From: Rhizobium sp.
Lineage (GTDB): Bacteria; Pseudomonadota; Alphaproteobacteria; Rhizobiales; Rhizobiaceae
Reading direction: 5' to 3'
DNA length: 64,000 nt
Assembly (NCBI GenBank): GCA_002796995.1
Contig: PEKW01000006.1
Coordinates: 496,627 to 560,626, forward strand
Position numbers and translations under genes: made by a program. This document shows positions 44,697-53,080 of the stretch, in pieces. The notes below the pieces were generated by a model that saw nothing but the letters and a program-made list of their open reading frames with translations, was not told where the DNA came from and did not search any database. Positions within the stretch are counted from its first letter, which is position 1; the number at the start of each line of letters is the position of its first letter.

Positions 44697-45095
44697 ATGC
44701 CGAAACACTACGACCCGGCCAAATGCCAGACGGTCAGCGAGATGCTGTCGCGCATCGGCGATAAATGGAGCGTGCTGGTCATCATGATCCTGGGCGACGG
44801 CCCGGCCCGCTTCAGCGATCTCAAGCGCGCCGTCGTCGGCGTCTCGCAGCGCATGCTGACGCTGACACTGCGGGCGCTGGAGCGCGACGGTCTGGTGAAG
44901 CGCAGCGTCTATCCCACGGTCCCGCCGCGGGTCGAATATGAACTCACCGAGCTCGGCCAGTCGCTGCGCGAACCGATCCAGGCGATGGGCGGCTGGGTGT
45001 TCGCCCATCACGACAAGATCCACGCGGCCCGCGCCGAGTTCGACAAGCGAAACGCCGCCGAGCGCACCGATCCGAAACTCGTCAAGCTCGGCTGA
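44697..45095 (+). CDS. HxlR-family transcriptional regulator
   Basis: A 132-residue winged-helix regulator. CQTVSEMLSRIGDKWSVLVI carries the conserved Cys near residue 10 that senses electrophiles or thiol oxidants in several HxlR members, FSDLKRAVVGVSQRMLTLTL is the HTH, and PPRVEYELTELGQSLREPIQ the wing. GGAGAGGCGGG precedes ATG 44697. Divergent placement next to a nitroreductase suggests it controls that gene in response to reactive compounds. Confidence 0.9.
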   Translation: MPKHYDPAKCQTVSEMLSRIGDKWSVLVIMILGDGPARFSDLKRAVVGVSQRMLTLTLRALERDGLVKRSVYPTVPPRVEYELTELGQSLREPIQAMGGWVFAHHDKIHAARAEFDKRNAAERTDPKLVKLG

Positions 45096-45140
45096 GGCGC
45101 GGCGGACCCGTTGGTATCGCTGATTGACGGGCCTGGAGGC

Positions 45141-46514
45141 TCACGCCGTCTTGTGGTTGCCCTTGGGAAACTGCGCGGCGAGTTCGCTATACCACTTGCC
45201 GCTCTTCTTCATGGTGCGCACCTGGGTGTCGTAGTCGATATGGACGAGTCCGAAGCGCATGCGATAGCCTTCCGCCCATTCGAAATTGTCCATCAGGCTC
45301 CAGGCGAAATAGCCGCGCATCGGATAGCCGTCCTTGATCAGGTCGGCAACGACGCCAAGGTGCTCGGCATAGTAGTCGAGCCGCGGCTGGTCATCGACCT
45401 CGCCGTTCTCGACGTCCATATTGTAGCAGGCGCCGTTCTCGGTGATGTAGCAGACCGGCAGTTCGTAGCGCTTGTAGAGACCCTCGACCAGCGACTTCAG
45501 CGCCGGCGCATAGACCTCCCAGCCAATGTCGGTCTTGATCTCGGAAACGGGCGGCGCATCGACGGTTGCCGGGAATTCCGTGCCGGGCGTCGGATCGTCG
45601 GCGACGCGCATCGGCGTATAGTAATTGAGCCCCCACCAGTCGAGCTTCTGGCTGATGATATCCATGTCGCCGTCTTCGATCTTCGGCAGACGGCTTCCCA
45701 GCGCCGAGAGGAATTCGGCAGGATATTCGCCGTTGAACACCGGATCGAAGAAAACGCCGTTGTGGAACTGGAAGGCGCGCTCGGCTGCTGCCTTGTCCGC
45801 CGGGCTGTCGGAACCGGGCACCACGGAATGGGCATTCAGCACCAGCCCGACCGGCACCTGCGGCGCCACTTGGCGGATGGCGTCGACCCCAAGGCCATGC
45901 GCGAGATTGGTGTAGTGCAGGGCGTGGAGCGCTGCGTCCATGTTCTTCTCGCCAGGCGCATGTACGCCGTAGAGATGGGAAAGCCACACCGAGCACCAGG
46001 GCTCGTTGAAGGTCGCGACCGCGTCGAGCCGATCGCCGAGCCTGGCCATGACGATCTTGGCATAGCGCTGGAAGGCGTAAGCCGTCGAACGCGCAGTCCA
46101 GCCGCCGTCGCCCATCAGCGCCAGCGGCAGGTCCCAATGGTAGAGCGTGGCAAAGGCCTTGATGCCGCGATCCTTCAGGCCGTCGATCAGCTTGTCGTAG
46201 AAATCGAGGCCCTTCTCGTTGATCCTTCCGGTCCCCTCGGGGATTATCCGCGGCCAGGCGATCGAGAAGCGATAAGCCGAGACGCCCATTGCCTTGATCA
46301 GATCGAGATCCTCTTCCCAGCGATGGTAGTGATCGCAGGCCACGTCGCCGTTGTGCCGACCGTAGACGCGGCCCGGCATGTTGGAAAACGCATCCCAGAT
46401 CGACGGCTTTCGCCCGTCGGCCTTTGACGCCCCTTCGATCTGGAACGAGGCGGTCGCCACGCCAAAGGTGAAATCGCCGGGGAAGCGGGATGCGAGTGAC
46501 TTGGGATCAATCAT
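45141..46514 (-). CDS. GH1 beta-glucosidase
   Basis: A 457-residue glycoside hydrolase family 1 enzyme, cytoplasmic (no signal peptide). FTFGVATASFQIEGA at the start is the GH1 N-terminal signature, ATFNEPWCSVWLSHLYGVHA has the acid/base Glu near residue 170, and PVCYITENGACYNM near 360 the nucleophile Glu. It probably splits beta-glucosides taken up from plant material. Start at 46514 was chosen at the normal family N-terminus; an upstream extension to 46628 is not GH1-like. Divergent AraC regulator 268 bases away. Confidence 0.93.
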   Translation of the reverse strand: MIDPKSLASRFPGDFTFGVATASFQIEGASKADGRKPSIWDAFSNMPGRVYGRHNGDVACDHYHRWEEDLDLIKAMGVSAYRFSIAWPRIIPEGTGRINEKGLDFYDKLIDGLKDRGIKAFATLYHWDLPLALMGDGGWTARSTAYAFQRYAKIVMARLGDRLDAVATFNEPWCSVWLSHLYGVHAPGEKNMDAALHALHYTNLAHGLGVDAIRQVAPQVPVGLVLNAHSVVPGSDSPADKAAAERAFQFHNGVFFDPVFNGEYPAEFLSALGSRLPKIEDGDMDIISQKLDWWGLNYYTPMRVADDPTPGTEFPATVDAPPVSEIKTDIGWEVYAPALKSLVEGLYKRYELPVCYITENGACYNMDVENGEVDDQPRLDYYAEHLGVVADLIKDGYPMRGYFAWSLMDNFEWAEGYRMRFGLVHIDYDTQVRTMKKSGKWYSELAAQFPKGNHKTA

Positions 46515-46782
46515 GGCTGGTCTCATCCAGGCTATGCATCTGGCGCAGGTCGTCGCGGCGGGATGCAGAAACTTTGTCCGTGGCGGTTTAGCCCATGTTC
46601 CGTTCGGGGTGAAGAGCCGGACGCACAATTCTGCAACGTTGCAGGTCTGGTAAATGCCCGGACGGCGCCGGTGGCTCGTTTCGAGACGGATCTGCCTTGC
46701 CGATCACCCTTTCGTCGCCGATCCGATCACCGGCGCGCCGCCCGACTGGACCTCGTCCTTCAGGGCCGGTAGCCTTGCCCGC

Positions 46783-47691
46783 ATGACCAGCAAGGAAAGC
46801 GACAGCGCGCAGACGGTTCCACCCGGCGCAAACCTGCAGACCCGGCACGTGGGCTCCGCCGGCGTGACCCTGACGCGCCTGCGCTATTCCGACTTCGAGA
46901 CCCTCCAGCCGTCGCTTCCCGAATATACCTTTTCCATATTGCTTGCCGGACGGTCCAGGCCCTGGCGCGACATAGGCGACGGCCTGACAATTCCGAAGGG
47001 CGCGGAAGGCTATCGGCATCAGGGAGCGGGCATCCTCACCCCTGCCGACACGTCGGCGCTCTGGCGGGTCGAGGGCGATCACGACTGCCTGATCTTCTCC
47101 TTCCCCAAGGACATGGTTGCACGCATGCTGGGGGAGCTTACATCGACGGGCGCAGCCTCGCTCGACCGGCTGACCGGGCATGTCGTGCAGGATCCGATCT
47201 TCGCCGCGGTCTCGACCGCACTGTGGAAGGAAGGCACGTCGGCAGGCGCGGACGCAATCGCGCGCGCCTATGGCGACCATGGGGTCGCTCTCATTCTTGC
47301 AAAACTCGCGCAGGAAGCGGAGCGAAACCCGTCCGTCGAGGGGGCGCGGCAGGCGAAGGAGCGACTGTCGCCAGCCAGTCTCAGGCGGACGATCGACTAT
47401 ATGCGGTCGCGAGTGGCAGATGATCCGAGCCTCGAGGAGATCGCGGCTGCGGCTGGTCTGAGCCAGTTCCATTTCCTGCGCGCGTTCAAGGCCTCCACGG
47501 GACGGACGCCGTTCCAATGGCTGCAGGACTTTCGCATCGAACTCGCCTGCGGCTTGCTGGCGGCCACCGACATGCCGCTGGCACAGGTCGCCCTGGACGT
47601 CGGGTTCAAGAACCAGAGCCATTTCACCAACGTCTTTCGCCGCTCAACCGGAACGACCCCGGCGCAATGGCGGTCGCGGGCACGCGGATAG
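46783..47691 (+). CDS. AraC-family transcriptional regulator
   Basis: A 302-residue regulator with a C-terminal double HTH: PSLEEIAAAAGLSQFHFLRA near residue 220 and MPLAQVALDVGFKNQSHFTN near 268, ending FRRSTGTTPAQWRSRARG. The N-terminal part is a cupin-like effector domain (PEYTFSILLAGRSRPWRDIG). The start is uncertain: 46783 fits family length, while an in-frame ATG at 46654 would add 43 residues; neither has a good ribosome binding site. It may control the divergent beta-glucosidase gene or the SnoaL-like gene that follows. Confidence 0.85.
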   Translation: MTSKESDSAQTVPPGANLQTRHVGSAGVTLTRLRYSDFETLQPSLPEYTFSILLAGRSRPWRDIGDGLTIPKGAEGYRHQGAGILTPADTSALWRVEGDHDCLIFSFPKDMVARMLGELTSTGAASLDRLTGHVVQDPIFAAVSTALWKEGTSAGADAIARAYGDHGVALILAKLAQEAERNPSVEGARQAKERLSPASLRRTIDYMRSRVADDPSLEEIAAAAGLSQFHFLRAFKASTGRTPFQWLQDFRIELACGLLAATDMPLAQVALDVGFKNQSHFTNVFRRSTGTTPAQWRSRARG

Positions 47692-47796
47692 TTTTCGCAA
47701 GGGCAGGCAATAGCCCGCAACCAGCCGACAGAACGAGCGCTCAAGATCCTCTAGGGAACACGCACCGGCACCGATGCCGCCCGAAGGAGATTCGTC

Positions 47797-48225
47797 ATGC
47801 AAGCCAACACAGCACGGGATAACTCGGCTGAAAACCACCCCTGCCCGCTCGACGTCGTGCGCGCGGTCTACCGGGCCTATGCCGCCCGCGACCTGGCCGC
47901 CATCCAGGCTCTCTACCATCCCGACTGCGAGATCTACCAGTCCGACCTTCTGCCCTGGGGTGGAGAGCATCGCGGCCACCCCGGCCTGCAGCAGTTCTTC
48001 ATCCGCCTGACCAGCACGATCGACACCCGGATCGTAGACGAGCAGCTCTTCGAGGCAGGCGACCGCGTGGTGAGCATCGGCCGCACACGGGGCAAGGCCC
48101 TCGCGACGGGCCGGCAATTCGAGCTTCCCGCGGTTCATGTCTATACGGTGCGAGAGGGAACGATCCGCCGCTACGAAGCCTATGTCGATACCCCGGCCAT
48201 GCTCTCGGCCTGCGCACCGAACTGA
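47797..48225 (+). CDS. SnoaL-like (NTF2-fold) protein
   Basis: A 142-residue cytoplasmic protein of the NTF2-like/SnoaL family. VVRAVYRAYAARDLAAIQAL and YHPDCEIYQSDLLPWGGEHR match the opening helices and pocket, and VHVYTVREGTIRRYEAYVDT the last strands. Members act as cyclases, dehydratases or simple binding proteins; the function here is unset. It lies 105 bases after an AraC gene. Confidence 0.85.
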   Translation: MQANTARDNSAENHPCPLDVVRAVYRAYAARDLAAIQALYHPDCEIYQSDLLPWGGEHRGHPGLQQFFIRLTSTIDTRIVDEQLFEAGDRVVSIGRTRGKALATGRQFELPAVHVYTVREGTIRRYEAYVDTPAMLSACAPN

Positions 48226-48273
48226 CCGGTCCCGACTTGCCTCGGCATCTCCAGAACCTGTCTACGTCCGATC

Positions 48274-48345
48274 GGTCACCCCTCTCCGCACCTGCGGGGA
48301 AAGCGGGGAGCAAGCCAGTTGCTCCCCGTGGTGAGGGCGGCGTGG
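48274..48345. repeat. Palindromic intergenic repeat
   Basis: A G/C-rich element with nested stems, including CTCCGCACCTGCGGGGA and GGGGAGCAAGCCAGTTGCTCC. Its wording resembles the other short palindromic elements at 49581, 56355 and 57768, so it is probably a member of the same dispersed rhizobial repeat class. Confidence 0.55.
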
Positions 48346-48382
48346 GCGAGGAGAGTTTGCGCTCGGCCCCACGAGCGTTCGG

Positions 48383-49552
48383 TCACACCTTGACCCACGC
48401 CCCGTTGCCCTTCGACGAGGCCACGCAGGCCTCGACGAAGGCAACGCCTTTGACGCCGTCGTCGATGGTCGGATAGACGACCGCCGGATCGACGGCCGTG
48501 CCGGCCTTGACCGCATTGATGGCGGCTGCCGCTTCCGTGTAGATCGTCGCGAAAGCTTCGAGATAGCCTTCCGGATGACCGCCGGGAATGCGCGTGACGC
48601 GCTGCGCCGAGGCTCCGGCACCCGCACCGCCGCGCGTAATCAACTGCTTCGGCTCGCCGAGCCGGGTGAACCACAGATAGTTCGGATCCGCCTGCACCCA
48701 TTCGATGCCGGCCTTGGTGCCGTAGACCCGGACCTTCAGCCCGTTCTCGTGGCCGACGGCCACCTGGCTGCACCACAGCAGCCCCTTGGCGCCGCCCTTG
48801 AACCGCAGCATCACATGGGCATTGTCGTCGAGCTTGCGGCCGGCGACGAAGATGTGCACGTCGGCGGCAAGTTCCTCGATTTCGAGACCTGAGATGAAAC
48901 AGCCGAGATTATAGGCATGAGTGCCGATATCGCCGGTCGAACCGCCGGCGCCGGACTGCTTGGGGTCCGTGCGCCAGGCCGCCTGCTTCTGGCCGGTCTG
49001 CTCGATCGGCTCGGCCAGCCAGTCCTGCGGGTATTCCATCTGCACCAGGCGGATCTCGCCCAGTTCGCCGGACCGCACCAGTTCGCGCGCATGGCGCACC
49101 ATCGGATAGCCGGTGTAGTTGTGGGTCAGCACGAACAGCGCCTTGGACTGGTCGGCCACCGCCTTCAGCCTTTTGGCATCCTCGAGATTGGACGTCAGCG
49201 GCTTGTCGCAGATGACGTGGATGCCCCGCTCAAGAAAGGCCTTGGCCGCCGGATAGTGCACATGGTTCGGCGTGACGATCGACACGGCCTCGATGCCGTC
49301 GGGGCGGGCCGATTCCTTCTCGGCCATCTCCTCGAACGAGCCGTAGCAGCGCTCAGACGCGAGCCCCAGTTCGCGGCCCGAGGCCAGCGATTTTTCCGCC
49401 GTCGACGACAGCGCTCCGGCCACCAGCTCGAAATGATCGTCGATCCGCGCCGCCATGCGATGCACGCCGCCGATGAAGGCGCCGGAACCGCCGCCCACCA
49501 TGCCGAGCCTGATCTTCTGCGTCCGCGCTTCCGTCTTTCCTTCGATCGCCAT
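48383..49552 (-). CDS. Gfo/Idh/MocA-family oxidoreductase
   Basis: A 389-residue NAD(P)-dependent oxidoreductase acting on a sugar or polyol. IRLGMVGGGSGAFIGGVHRM near residue 14 is the nucleotide-binding loop, VICDKPLTSNLEDAKRLKAV near 115 has the E/D-K-P motif with the catalytic Lys, and GDIGTHAYNLGCFISGLEIE near 205 contains the D-x-G-x-H catalytic pair. GGAGG before ATG 49552 sets the start. It is the last gene of a five-gene unit with a TIM-barrel isomerase and an ABC transporter. Substrate unknown; a 3-keto-sugar step is one possibility. Confidence 0.9.
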   Translation of the reverse strand: MAIEGKTEARTQKIRLGMVGGGSGAFIGGVHRMAARIDDHFELVAGALSSTAEKSLASGRELGLASERCYGSFEEMAEKESARPDGIEAVSIVTPNHVHYPAAKAFLERGIHVICDKPLTSNLEDAKRLKAVADQSKALFVLTHNYTGYPMVRHARELVRSGELGEIRLVQMEYPQDWLAEPIEQTGQKQAAWRTDPKQSGAGGSTGDIGTHAYNLGCFISGLEIEELAADVHIFVAGRKLDDNAHVMLRFKGGAKGLLWCSQVAVGHENGLKVRVYGTKAGIEWVQADPNYLWFTRLGEPKQLITRGGAGAGASAQRVTRIPGGHPEGYLEAFATIYTEAAAAINAVKAGTAVDPAVVYPTIDDGVKGVAFVEACVASSKGNGAWVKV

Positions 49553-49580
49553 GAAATACCTCCTGGAAAAATCTGATGTG

Positions 49581-49735
49581 GTGGCGCTGCCCCTCATCCG
49601 GCTACCGCCACCTTCTCCCCGCAAGCGGGGAGAAGGACCCGTGCGGCACCGTCGCGCCGAAATCGTGCACCCGGGGTTGGAATAGGCAAGTCCCCTCTCC
49701 CCGCCCGCGGGGAGAGGGCTAGGGTGAGGGGCGAA
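49581..49735. repeat. Compound palindromic repeat (rhizobial intergenic element)
   Basis: Two hairpins, CTTCTCCCCGC/GCGGGGAGAAG near 49612-49636 and CCCTCTCCCCGC/GCGGGGAGAGGG near 49693-49719, are framed by CCCCTCA and TGAGGGG outer arms. The whole can fold into a large cruciform. It separates the isomerase and oxidoreductase genes of one operon, and similar elements occur elsewhere in the window. Confidence 0.7.
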
Positions 49736-49744
49736 CGCTGCCTC

Positions 49745-50797
49745 TCAAAGCCCGAGCATCCGCCGGTTGGCCGCATCGTCGGTGCCGCCGGCGGCGAAGT
49801 CGTCGAAGGCGTGATCCGTGACCCGGATGATGTGGTGCTTGACGAACTCGGCGCCTTCGCGGGCGCCGTCTTCCGGGTGCTTGAGCGCGCATTCCCATTC
49901 GACCACGGCCCAGCCGTCGAAATCATTGGCCGCCATCTTGGAGAAGATCGCGCCGAAATCGACCTGGCCGTCGCCGAGCGAGCGGAAGCGCCCTGCCCGG
50001 TCCACCCAGCTCTGGTAGCCGCCATAGACGCCCTGCCGGCCGGTCGGATTGAATTCCGCGTCCTTGACGTGGAACATCTTGATCCGGTCCTTGTAGATGT
50101 CGATGTGGTCGAGATAGTCGAGGCACTGCAGCACGTAGTGCGAGGGATCATAGAGCATGTTGGCGCGGGTGTGCCCGCCGACGCGTTCGAGGAACATCTC
50201 GAAGGTGACGCCGTCATGCAGATCCTCGCCCGGATGGATTTCGTAGCACACATCGACGCCCTGGGAATCGGCGTAGTCGAGGATCGGCTTCCAGCGCCTG
50301 GCCAGTTCGTCGAAGGCGGTCTCGACAAGACCAGCCGGCCGCTGCGGCCAGGGATAGAAATAGGGCCACGCCAGCGCCCCGGAAAAGGTCGCATGGGCAT
50401 TGATGCCGAGATTGTTGGACGCCTTGAGCGCATACTTGACCTGCTGCACGGCCCATTCCTGCCGTGCCTTGGGATTGCCGCGCACTTCCGGTGCGGCAAA
50501 GCCGTCGAACGCCTCATCATAGGCCGGGTGAACGGCGACCAGCTGGCCCTGAAGATGGGTGGAAAGCTCGGTGATCTCGACGCCGTTCTGGCGCGCAACG
50601 CCTGCGAGTTCGTCGCAATAGTCCTTGGATTCGGCCGCCTTTTTCAGGTCGATCAACTGTCCGGCCCAGGTCGGCACCTGCACGCCGAGATAGCCCGCGT
50701 CCGCCGCCCATTTGGTGATAGCATCCCAGGAATTGAACGGTGCGGCATCGCCGGCAAACTGGCCGAGAAAGATCGCCGGCCCCTTGATCGTCTTCAT
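49745..50797 (-). CDS. Sugar phosphate isomerase/epimerase-type TIM-barrel protein
   Basis: A 350-residue xylose isomerase-like TIM barrel (IolE/epimerase group). Metal ligands are visible: DVCYEIHPGEDLHDGVTFEM near residue 180 has Glu and His, NMLYDPSHYVLQCLDYLDHI near 210 Asp and His, MFHVKDAEFNP near 240 His and Asp, and AVVEWECALKHPEDG near 300 the last Glu. GGAGGAG before 50797 sets the start. It sits between the binding protein and the Gfo/Idh/MocA gene, so the two probably act in sequence on the imported sugar. Confidence 0.88.
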   Translation of the reverse strand: MKTIKGPAIFLGQFAGDAAPFNSWDAITKWAADAGYLGVQVPTWAGQLIDLKKAAESKDYCDELAGVARQNGVEITELSTHLQGQLVAVHPAYDEAFDGFAAPEVRGNPKARQEWAVQQVKYALKASNNLGINAHATFSGALAWPYFYPWPQRPAGLVETAFDELARRWKPILDYADSQGVDVCYEIHPGEDLHDGVTFEMFLERVGGHTRANMLYDPSHYVLQCLDYLDHIDIYKDRIKMFHVKDAEFNPTGRQGVYGGYQSWVDRAGRFRSLGDGQVDFGAIFSKMAANDFDGWAVVEWECALKHPEDGAREGAEFVKHHIIRVTDHAFDDFAAGGTDDAANRRMLGL

Positions 50798-50888
50798 GAA
50801 TTCTCCTCCCAAAGTCTTCCTGCAACGTTTCAGCCACGATTACAGGAGATGCAAATTCGATACAACGGCGATGATGGCGGCGGCGAAA

Positions 50889-50914
50889 ATCTGCCCGGGA
50901 AAACCCGGGCAGAT
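50889..50914 (-). terminator. Intercistronic hairpin after the sugar-binding protein gene
   Basis: ATCTGCCCGGG (50889-50899) pairs perfectly with CCCGGGCAGAT (50904-50914) over AAAA, followed on the minus strand by TTTTCG. It falls between genes of one operon, where such stems protect the binding-protein mRNA and reduce downstream expression. Confidence 0.7.
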
Positions 50915-50939
50915 GCCTGTTTCTGGTGGATGCCGCCGA

Positions 50940-51893
50940 TCAGAACGGCGAGTCCGGGAAGTAGTAGTTCTTGGCGTTGTCGGCGGTGATCAGCGTCGCG
51001 TCGAGCGTGTAGGTGCCGTGGACCGGGACCTGGTCGTAGATCGCGGCCGCGGTCAGTTCCATCGCGGTGCCGACCATTGACGGCGGATAGAGCACGTTGA
51101 CCGGCACCATCTTGTCGCCGTCCATGACCTTCTTGATCATGTCCTTAGAACCCGCGCCGCCGATGATGTACTGGATGTCGGTGCGCTTGGCCTGTTCGAT
51201 GGCCTGCAGTACGCCGACGGCCATGTCGTCGTCCTGGCACCAAACCACGTCGATCTTCGGATACTTGGTCAGGTAGTCCTGCATGACCTTGAAGGCGTCG
51301 TCGCGGTTCCAGTTGCCGAACTGGCGGTCGAGGATCTTGACGTTCGAGCCGGCAATACCCTTGTCGAAGCCGTCCTGGCGCTGCTGGTCGATCGGGATCG
51401 GCATGCCGCGGATGACGACCACTTCGGCATCCGGCGTGTTCTTGGCGATGTACTGGCCGGCGACTTCGCCGAGCGCCGGATTATTGCCGGCGACATAGAG
51501 GTCACGCACCGAGTTGTCGTTGACCGAGGGCGCACGGTCGACGATCGTGACGAAATGGCCCTTGCCCTTCACTTCCTTGATCGCGTTGACCAGCGGGTCC
51601 GGATCGGTCGGCAGGATGACGAGTGCATCGATGCCCTGGATCTCGAGGTCCTGCACGGCATTCGCCTGGGTGGCAGGATCTGCCGAGGTCTTGACGATGA
51701 CGTTGAGGCCGGGATGTTCCTTCATCAGAAGTTCGGCGACGCGGTTGGCGTGGTAGACGACGCCGGCGGTCCAGCCGTGGTCGGCGGCCGGAATGGAGAC
51801 GCCGATCGTCTTCGTCTCCTGCGCCTCAGCCGCGGTGAAGATCGACGCCAGTGCCGTCATGGCGACGGCAAGGCCGAGCAGTTTCTTGTGCAT
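50940..51893 (-). CDS. Sugar ABC transporter substrate-binding protein (RbsB type)
   Basis: A 317-residue periplasmic binding protein of the type I fold (RbsB group). The signal peptide ends near AAEAQE. KTIGVSIPAADHGWTAGVVY at the mature start, LVILPTDPDPLVNAIKEVKG and TIVDRAPSVNDNSVRDLYVA are pocket-forming blocks seen in ribose- and related sugar-binding proteins. GGAGGAAACCA before 51893 fixes the start. It follows the permease by 69 bases. The ligand is not determined. Confidence 0.92.
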   Translation of the reverse strand: MHKKLLGLAVAMTALASIFTAAEAQETKTIGVSIPAADHGWTAGVVYHANRVAELLMKEHPGLNVIVKTSADPATQANAVQDLEIQGIDALVILPTDPDPLVNAIKEVKGKGHFVTIVDRAPSVNDNSVRDLYVAGNNPALGEVAGQYIAKNTPDAEVVVIRGMPIPIDQQRQDGFDKGIAGSNVKILDRQFGNWNRDDAFKVMQDYLTKYPKIDVVWCQDDDMAVGVLQAIEQAKRTDIQYIIGGAGSKDMIKKVMDGDKMVPVNVLYPPSMVGTAMELTAAAIYDQVPVHGTYTLDATLITADNAKNYYFPDSPF

Positions 51894-51962
51894 TGGTTTC
51901 CTCCCAAGATGCCAGGGTCTCAATGATGGACGGACCGGGCGACCCTCCTGCCCGGCCGCGGT

Positions 51963-52973
51963 TCACGCCTTGCGCGCCAGCGACCGCTGGACGAGCATCG
52001 CGATGATGATGATCGTGCCCTGGATGGCGCCGATCAGATATTCGGAGATGAAATTGGAGAGCAGCATGATGTTGCCGACGAGCTCCAGGATGAAGGCGCC
52101 GCAGATCGTGCCCCAGACCCGGCCGGCGCCGCCCTTCAGCGCCGTGCCGCCGACGACGACGGCGGTGATCGCCTGCAATTCCCACAGGATGCCGGTGGTC
52201 GCGGACGTCGAGCCGAGGCGCGGCACGTAGAGCAGCACGGCGATGGCCACGCAGAGCCCCTGGATGATGAAGGCGATGGTGCGCACCCGGTCGACCGCGA
52301 TGCCGGAATAGCGCGCGACGTCGCGATTGGAGCCGACGGCGACGACATGCCGGCCAAAGCGCATGCGGTAGAGCACGAAGGCGGCGATCGCGGTCACGAC
52401 GAGGATGATGAAGATCGGCACCGGCAGCCCCAGGATCGAGCCGAAATAAACCGGCCGATACATTTCCTGCTGCGCCGGGTCGCGCAGCGTGATCGCCCCG
52501 CCTTGGCTGAGCCAGGTCGTCAGCCCGCGATAGATCCCCATCGTGCCGAGCGTCGCGATGAAGGGCTCGATCTTGCCGACCGTGGTGATCAGGCCATTCA
52601 CCAGCCCGCACAGCGATCCGATGACGATGGTGAGAAGCATGGCGGCGGCGATCATCATGCCGGGATCGGCGATCACACCGGAATTCATGAACAGGATCAT
52701 CAGGCTGGCGACGAAGGCCACCATCGAGCCGACGGAGAGATCGAGGTCGCCCGACGAGATGACGAAGGTCGCACCGACCGCGATGATGGCGATGAAAGCC
52801 GAGCGGGTGGCGACATTGGCGAGGTTGGTGAGGCCGATGAAATTCGGATTGACCATCGCCCCGATGATCAAAAGCAGGAGCAGGGCGGCAAAGGGCGCGA
52901 CCGCTCTCAAGTCCACGTCCCGCCAGGTGCGGCGGCCACGGATGTCGGTTGCGCTCTCGGTCTCGGTCGTCAT
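51963..52973 (-). CDS. Sugar ABC transporter permease (RbsC type)
   Basis: A 336-residue permease with eight or more hydrophobic segments. ISSGDLDLSVGSMVAFVASL near residue 72 is the RbsC-family motif, and AVGSNRDVARYSGIAVDRVR near 217 is the cytoplasmic coupling loop. GGAGGAGACG precedes ATG 52973; a much longer in-frame upstream frame is not permease-like. It lies 107 bases after the ATPase gene. Confidence 0.92.
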   Translation of the reverse strand: MTTETESATDIRGRRTWRDVDLRAVAPFAALLLLLIIGAMVNPNFIGLTNLANVATRSAFIAIIAVGATFVISSGDLDLSVGSMVAFVASLMILFMNSGVIADPGMMIAAAMLLTIVIGSLCGLVNGLITTVGKIEPFIATLGTMGIYRGLTTWLSQGGAITLRDPAQQEMYRPVYFGSILGLPVPIFIILVVTAIAAFVLYRMRFGRHVVAVGSNRDVARYSGIAVDRVRTIAFIIQGLCVAIAVLLYVPRLGSTSATTGILWELQAITAVVVGGTALKGGAGRVWGTICGAFILELVGNIMLLSNFISEYLIGAIQGTIIIIAMLVQRSLARKA

Positions 52974-53080
52974 TGTCTCTCGTCTCCTCCGGCAGCCTGC
53001 CCAGGTCGGCGGCTGCGCCGTCCCATGTCTCTTGTCCAAGCCCGGTCTTGCCGCCGGGCCTTCGTCGCAGAAACGCTCTC

